DNA from: Chalara sp. BL73
Taxonomy: Eukaryota > Ascomycota > Leotiomycetes > Helotiales
Reading direction: 5' to 3'
Assembly: GCA_918026815.1 (NCBI GenBank)
Contig: CAKJVC010000058.1
Location: 1 to 64,000 of the forward strand
Length of the DNA: 64,000 nt
Of the stretch, positions 57,479 to 64,000 are shown piece after piece. Each line of letters begins with the position of its first letter. The first letter of the stretch is position 1. The position numbers were made by a program, and so were the translations under genes. Under the pieces are notes generated by a model, which worked only from the letters and a program-made list of their open reading frames with translations, searched no databases and was not told the DNA's origin.

Positions 57479-59068
57479 TCATGCCTTGTCGGGATCATTG
57501 ATTCCACCAGTTGTAATGATGTAGGTTGCCTCACGTTCCGGGCAATCTAAGGGCCCGTTAGCATGTATGTTCATCGTGGGCCAGGAAATGTACCTGGAGA
57601 ATCCACAATTTTAGCGACTCGTTCTTCACCACGACCCTTGCGGAGTAAAACTCTGGTAGTAGATGCATGAGCCAAGATATGGCCTCCCGCAGGCTTTCGA
57701 CCATCCGCGCCAGCAAAGAGGGCACTTGCACCAGGATCGGACATGACTTGGTTTGTCTATATATTGTTATGCGGGATTGTATATCCGGGTTCAACATAGC
57801 TGCTTACCATAAATACCACAAGATTGAACTCTTCAGCCATAGCCGCAGCTCTACGGAGGAACTGCCCTAAGACTTGTTGACGTTCTGAAAGCTCGCCACG
57901 CCCACTAAAGTCTGTGCGATAGAGAGCCATAATGCTGTCAATGATGAGCAGCCGGTAATCATTAGATGCGAAAATGGAAGATAGGGTTTCAAGTTGCTCT
58001 GCTTGCATCTGCTTGCGTTATTTTAGCTCTTTCTTAACTGTGAAATCATCTCACCTCACTGTTCTGGGCTCGGGCATAGACAATATTTTGACAAGCTTGC
58101 TCGGGATCCACTGCCACTTTTAGCAAAATGTATCAACGACCATATACCGGTCATACCTCCAAAACGCTCAGCGATTTCAGCAATTCTCTCTGGACGAAAT
58201 GTACCTTCGGTGTCTGTACAATGTTAGAACCGGATCTGGATCTACCTTGAGTCTACTTACCGATATACGCAACCTTGCCTTCTGCTCCGCCCGTTTCCTG
58301 TAAAATGTTAACAGTCGTGAGGAATATGAAGCTCTGTCACTACCTTTGGCAGCTGTGCAATAACGGCGAGGGTATGCGCTAACTGAGTCTTGCCACATCC
58401 TAATGACGTTAGAAAAATTGAGAACCATGGATTTGAGCACTAACGAAACTCTCCATACACCTCACTGACACTCATTGTCTGAAAGCCACTGCCCAATATC
58501 AGCCATTACTATCATCATCAAATTATGATCTCGTACCCGTTCAGGGCAGCATCAAGCTGTTTGCTACCAGTCGAGATTCTGATGCAACGCTTCCTCTTCT
58601 CGCCAAGTTCGGCAGCGGTGACAAAGCCACTCGCAGATGGCTTATAACGTTAGTAGAGCTTACCGAAGTTGGGGTGGAACACCTACCATCATCTTCTTGG
58701 CGGCTTCCTTTATCTTCTCCACCTTGGTGTCCGAGAACCCTTTGATTCTGAGCAGGCGCTTCGTAGTACAGCCAATGAGGCTCTAATCAGATCAAGTCAA
58801 TGGCCGCCAGAAGAACAGAACAACACGGCATTTGGACAAGATGGGCAACTTACACCAACGGTATAGATATTGTTATTCTTGAGCTTAGTGATATCGACAG
58901 CACCAATGCCTTTTCTAGTTAGTTAACAAGGTCAAAATAATGGAACTGACAGACCATGGGCTTGTAAGTCATCAATATCAACGATATCATTCTGCAGAAT
59001 GTCAGCACGGTAGGCATATAGGTTATAAATTAGCTTACGTCGTCTTCGTCACCATAAGTAGAGGCCAT
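57479..59068 (-). CDS. DMC1: Meiotic recombinase Dmc1
   Basis: Thirteen exons with consistent phases give 334 residues: 59068-59039, 58991-58955, 58909-58854, 58782-58687, 58640-58537, 58488-58445, 58399-58344, 58297-58261, 58213-58157, 58110-58055, 58008-57808, 57756-57594 and 57546-57479. The N-terminal helix-hairpin-helix ([20 protein letters not shown]) precedes the RecA/Rad51 core. Walker A is GEFRCGKTQ, built across an exon junction, and Walker B is [12 protein letters not shown]. The L1/L2 DNA-binding region includes [10 protein letters not shown] and [12 protein letters not shown]. The shorter N-terminus and overall sequence favour Dmc1 over Rad51. It catalyses strand exchange between homologues at meiotic breaks. 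Intron 2 uses an unusual GTCTGT donor. The frame is intact, so meiosis capacity is likely retained. Confidence 0.93.
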
Positions 59069-60544
59069 TGCGACTGCAGGCGTGGGGAGAGGCTCACGGG
59101 CTAATTATTTCGGAAGGGTAAAGGCAAAAGGGCAGTGACAATCCAAGGCCCAAGTTTCACGAAGATCGATATGGGGACTTTAGATGGCCGATTGAGACAA
59201 GACCTCCTGATTGACTTGCCCAGAAATACAGGACTGTGAGCACAGACTAAGATCTCGTGAGTATCTGATGGTTAGAGATGCCTACCGCACACAGTCTGAA
59301 CCAAACCGCAAGAAAAACTATGGCTTGGGAACCGATCACAAACAGACGTAGGTGGCTCTCATGCATTGATTCGCTGCTACATAGGAAAGGGATGAGACGG
59401 TGATGCCGGTGTCTACGCCGAGACGAGTGATACTAGGAAGGGGTATGAAGAAGAAAGCAGCTGTGGGCGAGGAGAATGATGTCCAAATTACCTGCTTGTG
59501 GGTTGGATGAAGAAAAAGTGGAACCGCATCCAAGAAGGGTAATCACCACTCCTGCCCCAGCATGAGAGTACCAAACATCTTGTCAGAATACTTCTTGATG
59601 CATACCTTTCTGTTGTATGAAATACTTGAGCTAGGCTTGGTTCTAGAGGATCACTAATCCATGACCGGAGACTCTTACCTCAGACTAGAAGTTTCGTGAG
59701 GATGGCGGCGGGTTGGTTTATCGGTGAACTCTTAATTTTCTATAGGCGCTCCTGATAATGAACGAGCCGCGTTTCAATGTCACGGAAAGTCCAGCGGTGC
59801 TTCGTTTGCGATATGAAACTGGGTGATGGTAACTTGGCGAATGTTATACCAGCTCCTCTTTGACTATTAGCGCAGCGCCGTATGAAATGGGCACAGTGCA
59901 AGAAGTGGATCAAAGGAGTAGGATACTGGAAATCGTGGAGGTATCAAACAAGGAGATTGCTATTAAGTTGCAGGAAACTTGAGGTGAAAGGACTCAGCAT
60001 CAATTGATATCTCTGGTTGCTGCTATCGCCAGTCTCTCGCCCAACTCAACCATCCCATCCCATCGCAACTATCCTTTCTTCGCCCGTTCATCTGTCTCTC
60101 TACCCCCATCTCTCCGTCTACGGCCTCTCCATGCAATTAAACTGATGAAATCGCCATCATCATGCCCACGTAATTAATTACAATGAGACATTATCAAAAA
60201 AGCGTGGGGCGATTTGCTAACATGTAAATCGCAGCATTATGGCACCTCAACGTCATGTAGGGTATTTTACCGGGGTGCAAGTTCGTAAGGTAGGAAATGA
60301 AATTCGTGCAAAGAGGCTTTTGTGCTGCATGTGAAAAAAAGGTGTTCATGCATTTGGGAAGACCAGCGCCGAGAAAGCAAATCCAAAGGGGTGTCGACTA
60401 AAAATTTTGTGTACCGAGCCGAACATGCAGAAACGATCGTTCATTAAGTTATGTCCAAATACGAAAGGAGATTGTCGATGATCATTCCCAATATCCCTAT
60501 TAATAGTTCATCGCGGCCTAATAAAATGGGGATGTTTTGATAAT
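59069..60544. other. Intergenic, no supported gene
   Basis: About 1.5 kb with the DMC1 promoter and the GIS2 3' flank. A pyrimidine-rich block is at about 60020-60130. No gene supported. Confidence 0.45.
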
Positions 60545-61468
60545 TTAGGCAACTGGTGCGATAGGGGCAGCTACAGGAGCGGTGGAAGACAGATCAACTG
60601 CATCTGCAGTAATATCACCATTAGTTGCCTTTTGAGGACAATCTATCGAGAGTCAGCTTTAGTCCAGTAACGAGGGATGAACTTCTGTACCTCGAGAGAT
60701 GTGCCCCGCTTCGCCACACTGGTAACAGGTTTTGCCAGCTGTGTTAAGTGGTCCTCCATTTGGTGCAGAGCAATCACTGGATATGTTAGCGTGATACAAA
60801 CTACCATCGGCATTAAGCCTTACCGAGAGATGTGACCAAGTTTTCCACAAGCATAGCACTTCATGGCTTGGGCCTGGCAATCTCTAGCAAAGTGATTTGG
60901 CCCTCCGCACTTGTAGCAGGTAGCTGGGCGAGGTCCGCCGGCAAACCCACCACGAGGAGCAAATCCACTACCGAATCCTCCCCGTCCAACACCAGCACCG
61001 CGGCCGGCACCTGGCACTGCGCCTGCTGGAGCTGGACATGATCGCTAACCCTATCAGCATCTCTTATCCCTTAAGAGCACCCACACTTACAGCCAAATGA
61101 CCTGGCTGACCACAATTGTAGCAGCGTCCACTTGTTCCTGCTCCGCTGAGTCGAAGAGTTGGACAATCAGCTTGAACGTGGCCTAGACCTTGGCAATGGT
61201 AGCACTGCTTTGCTTCAGTCGTTCTAGGCAATGGGCATCCATTCGACTCGTGGCCTGTGAGATGATCAGAAATAGTCCGCTTCAGAATTTCACCGAGAGC
61301 AGGAGCTTACCCGGTTGTTTGCCTGGGAATTAATCGTTAGCTACTACCCCAAGCTTTATTAAGGTTAAACTTACAATTGTAGCAAAGGCGCTCAGCTGAG
61401 GCGCAAACCTCAGCGTAGTGGCCAACATTACCGCACTTGTAGCAGGCACGGCGTGATAGAGATGACAT
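60545..61468 (-). CDS. GIS2: CCHC zinc-knuckle nucleic-acid-binding protein (CNBP/Gis2)
   Basis: Six exons, 61468-61375, 61322-61311, 61254-61091, 61044-60824, 60776-60691 and 60642-60545, join in frame to 224 residues. Seven CX2CX4HX4C knuckles follow each other: CYKCGNVGHYAEVC, CYNCKQPGHESNGC, CYHCQGLGHVQADC, CYNCGQPGHLARSC, CYKCGGPNHFARDC, CYACGKLGHISRDC and CYQCGEAGHISRDC. A Gly/Arg-rich linker (about residues 95-125) separates knuckles 4 and 5, and an Ala/Pro-rich tail closes the protein. Seven knuckles is the count for yeast Gis2, fission yeast Byr3 and animal CNBP, which bind single-stranded nucleic acid and mRNA and modulate translation. Five of the seven knuckles are split by introns. 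Exon 2 is only 12 bp. Confidence 0.93.
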
Positions 61469-62958
61469 AGCTACTAGTAAATGTGTCTGTTCAGTTCCAT
61501 CATCAGCACAACATGTCACATATGCGCCATCTTCTGTGGCCCATTCCCGGACGATCTTTCTACATCTGTGAGGTGGCTCTTCACCGTGCGCGGCGGATTG
61601 CAGCCACTCCTCGACAATTGTGGCGGGCATGTTTTGCTTGCAGCGAAAGCCAAATGTAGTTTGTTTATGCCGGCGGAGGATTAGAAGAGGTTGTGTTGCA
61701 TGACCAGCATTCGTCGGGCTGCAGGAGGGTGCATGAATCTTGTGTGACTTGAGGCTGCTGTGTCGCGATGAACTGCTATCGCGCAGTCGGCCGATGGATA
61801 GTGTTTTTGTGCCCGTCGCAAAGCCAAAGTCTGCTGGATTCACTGTTGCACCACATTTCCCTTGGAATGGTTGAGGTCGGGAGACACGGGTGTAGCGTAT
61901 ACAATGGGGTATGAGCCATAGGAAGCGGAGGAAATAAACCTACTCTTTCTTTCTTCCTGTAGACCTTAAATTCCGACTTCCTTCCACACCAGCTTCCGAC
62001 TACCTTCGACCTCCCGAGTCAACGCGTAGGTTTGTATCTGCCGTTCAGATGCTTGTGATGAATAATGACAATGAAGGCAGAGAGCCAAAACAAGCCAGAA
62101 AACTCCTTCCTTGGATCGACACCAACACTGTCTTAGCTGATTTACTAGCGAAAAGTCTAACCAGAACACGTGAGGTAGGGAAAGGGACAAGGGGGGGTGG
62201 CGAATCCGAGCCGAATGCCAGAGGTTTGGGAAAGGGGTCCGTGTGGGAGTAAATAAGCGCGCTTAGAGGCTGCTGGGGGGCTACTGTTCAGCTATGATAC
62301 TTTACTTTACTTACTATACAGTACTATTGCTCTATTACTCCACAGTAACTGGCCAAGGCCAAAAACGACCAGTCACAAACATGAAGAGTTGAAGTGGGAG
62401 GAGAACGCTGTGAAAAAGCAAACATACATGTTTCTCCCACTTTATTCTATCAATCCACTTTGGTCGCCAATTTTTTTTCTTTCCTTTTTTATTGTTTTCA
62501 TAAACCCAATCTTTCTCCTGCAGATGACTGCGATCTTCGGCAGGGGAGTGCCTTGCATCAAAGCCTTATCTGAACGTTTCTACTCCTCTTAATGTTCAAG
62601 TAGTGCACCAAACTCTCATTCGAACTCACAGACTCGTAACATCTACACGTCCCATTCAGACGCCCCACTGCAGAAGATCTCCATGATTTGATGTGTGCAC
62701 ATTAATGATAAGTGAGCCGGCTACATGGTATTTCCCCAAAGCCATTCCAACCTGCCTAGGGTATTGTTACACAACCTAAGATTCCACGGTACGCCTACCA
62801 ATAGCAAGTCCATTTGACCAACGCACTCCATTCCACCATGTGCTTTCTTACAATTGCTGCTAAGCACTTTGTGCATCACCATGAACTCCAGACTCCATCT
62901 TCCATATCCTCCAATTGTACTTGAAATATTAATTACCGCAACCAAAAGCACCAGGGGA
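61469..62958. other. Intergenic, no supported gene
   Basis: About 1.5 kb. The longest ORF (61337-61843, minus) is an extension of the GIS2 first exon into its 5' flank. The 62460-62520 segment is T-rich. No other gene seen. Confidence 0.45.
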
Positions 62959-64000
62959 TTAAACTCCTTGCCAAACCCGGCCCCGTTCTGATGGATGGAC
63001 TGGCAACGGGACATCTCTATTTGGTGCAATTGACCGTGGTTGGGCTTCAATAACATAATCAACCCCTTCTTCAGAAATATATGATGGAGGTCTATTAGCA
63101 GTTCCTGGGCGAGCTTCTGCTCTATCACTGTCTCTAGAATTTTCACGTTCTAAATGTGCAGTCTCATTTCGTTGCCAGAATATACGGTTTGGATCAACAC
63201 GCTAGCCTTCTTGTTAACTATCTCCACTTTCAATTGGGATATGAACATACCACACTCTCTCTCCAAAGACCATAAGCTGGAGGGGGATATTTCGTAGCCT
63301 CGCTTTCGATTCCAGCAGCCTCTTCGTCACGAGCCAGTGCTACACGGATAGGATTGGCTGGATTAGCATATCCACCGGGTCCGGCAATCTCAGGAAGCTC
63401 CGGTATTTCATCTTCCTGAGGCGGGTGGATCAACATCATACAAAGACGAATCAAAGAATGGCAGAAAAATATGGTAGTAAGAAGAATGACGAGGATGAGC
63501 ATGACGTGGAACTCCTGGCGTTCGTTGCGTTTCGATAGAGCTAAGGCAAGATAGATAGTGAGGACGAGTGTTAAGAACTAGTTGTCAGTTATAAGTCTGC
63601 CTCCTTCAAACTTAAACACACACTGAGTACATACAAGTCCTGACACGAAGCAGCTTAGGAGCTTAGAACGAATTTTCCGGTTCTTGATCTTCAGCCCACA
63701 TTTTCCCCTTCGGGTATCTGCCATTCTGTTTTTCCGTCGCCTCCTCCTTCTTGCATCCTGTGCTAACGCAGCAAGATGCTGCTCGGCAGGATCTACGCCA
63801 ACAAATCGGCGAGAAGAGTTATGTCGTGCGTGTGAAGCGACAGTTGATATATTTGGTCGCTGAAGTTGTTGCCATGTGCTCGGTGTGACGGGCCGAGAAC
63901 TGAATGCAGTCTCAGGAGTGTGCACTGGTTGGGGCGGTGGGGTGCTTGGTGATCCATCAAAATCTGACCTTGAGTTAGACCGCGAATGTGATCTCGAATC
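62959..64000 (-). CDS. Two-TM membrane protein, 5' end beyond window
   Basis: Exons 64000-63635 (open at the window edge), 63577-63251 and 63201-62959 join in frame to about 311 residues of a protein whose N-terminus is cut off. A Ser/Pro/Arg-rich cytosolic N-part with SRSHSRSNSRS-type repeats and a RRRRRRKNR basic patch leads to two hydrophobic segments: KLLSCFVSGLFLTLVLTIYL across the first intron, and VMLILVILLTTIFFCHSLI. A Pro/Glu-rich tail follows, with YPPPAYGLWRESV and RPPSYISEEGVDYV. The PPAY and PPSY motifs are PY-type sites that could recruit WW-domain ubiquitin ligases of the Rsp5 class, which is inference. I do not recognise a named family. Confidence 0.7.

Noticed and set aside
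57479..59068. RAD51 instead of DMC1
   Set aside because: Length, the N-terminus and the [18 protein letters not shown] region fit Dmc1 better; not excluded without alignment.
1..64000. tRNA and rRNA genes
   Set aside because: I scanned for T-loop-like GTTCGA contexts and rRNA-like blocks by eye and saw none that folded; tRNAscan-SE would be decisive.

Overview
The window reads as a nuclear chromosome segment of a filamentous ascomycete (Pezizomycotina). Genes carry many short GT..AG introns of about 50-125 bp, intergenic DNA is long and AT-leaning, and the recognisable proteins are fungal: a 2EXR-domain family, fungal GDSL acetylesterase, DHA1-type transporters, Psd2, Gis2, Rrp7 and Dmc1. 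A leotiomycete would fit, but I cannot prove the class from sequence alone. I saw no bacterial, viral, rRNA, tRNA or CRISPR features.

Layout. 0.7-4.4 kb: a DCG1/hydantoin-racemase-like gene with no visible ATG, and a frameshifted 2EXR gene. 4.4-7.1 kb is gene-poor. 7.2-9.2 kb: ribosomal protein eS24 divergent from the eEF2 lysine methyltransferase EFM3, so two translation genes share a 313-bp promoter. 9.6-18.7 kb: a small secreted protein, a very large coilin-like nuclear protein with a UBZ-type finger, and a divergent HAD hydrolase. 19.6-35.6 kb is dominated by a 7.56-kb direct tandem duplication (20027-27589 and 27590-35145). It fully duplicates a DHA1 transporter and breaks one copy each of a hypothetical gene and a GDSL esterase at the junction. 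36.3-37.2 kb holds a degenerate tandem array of about 165-182 bp period. 37.9-39.4 kb is a dead WW-domain/protein-kinase gene. 39.7-49.4 kb returns to housekeeping genes: coatomer epsilon, a HAD phosphatase and the C2/EF-hand phosphatidylserine decarboxylase PSD2. 49.8-54.2 kb: a second 2EXR gene and another DHA1 transporter. 55.3-61.5 kb: RRP7, DMC1 (13 exons) and the seven-knuckle CCHC protein GIS2. The right edge cuts a two-TM membrane protein.

The conserved genes do not form one pathway. They fall into translation and ribosome biogenesis (eS24, EFM3, RRP7, GIS2), membrane traffic and lipids (COPE, PSD2), nuclear and meiotic functions (coilin-like, DMC1), and accessory transport or secretion (three DHA1 transporters, GDSL esterase). 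Decay and copy-number change are concentrated in the accessory blocks at 3.6-7 kb and 20-39.5 kb. No complete new multi-gene system was identified. The strongest leads are the fresh tandem duplication without RIP-type mutation, the unexplained 36.3-37.2 kb array, and the coilin-like/UBZ protein. All spliced models were built by eye from splice sites and reading-frame continuity.
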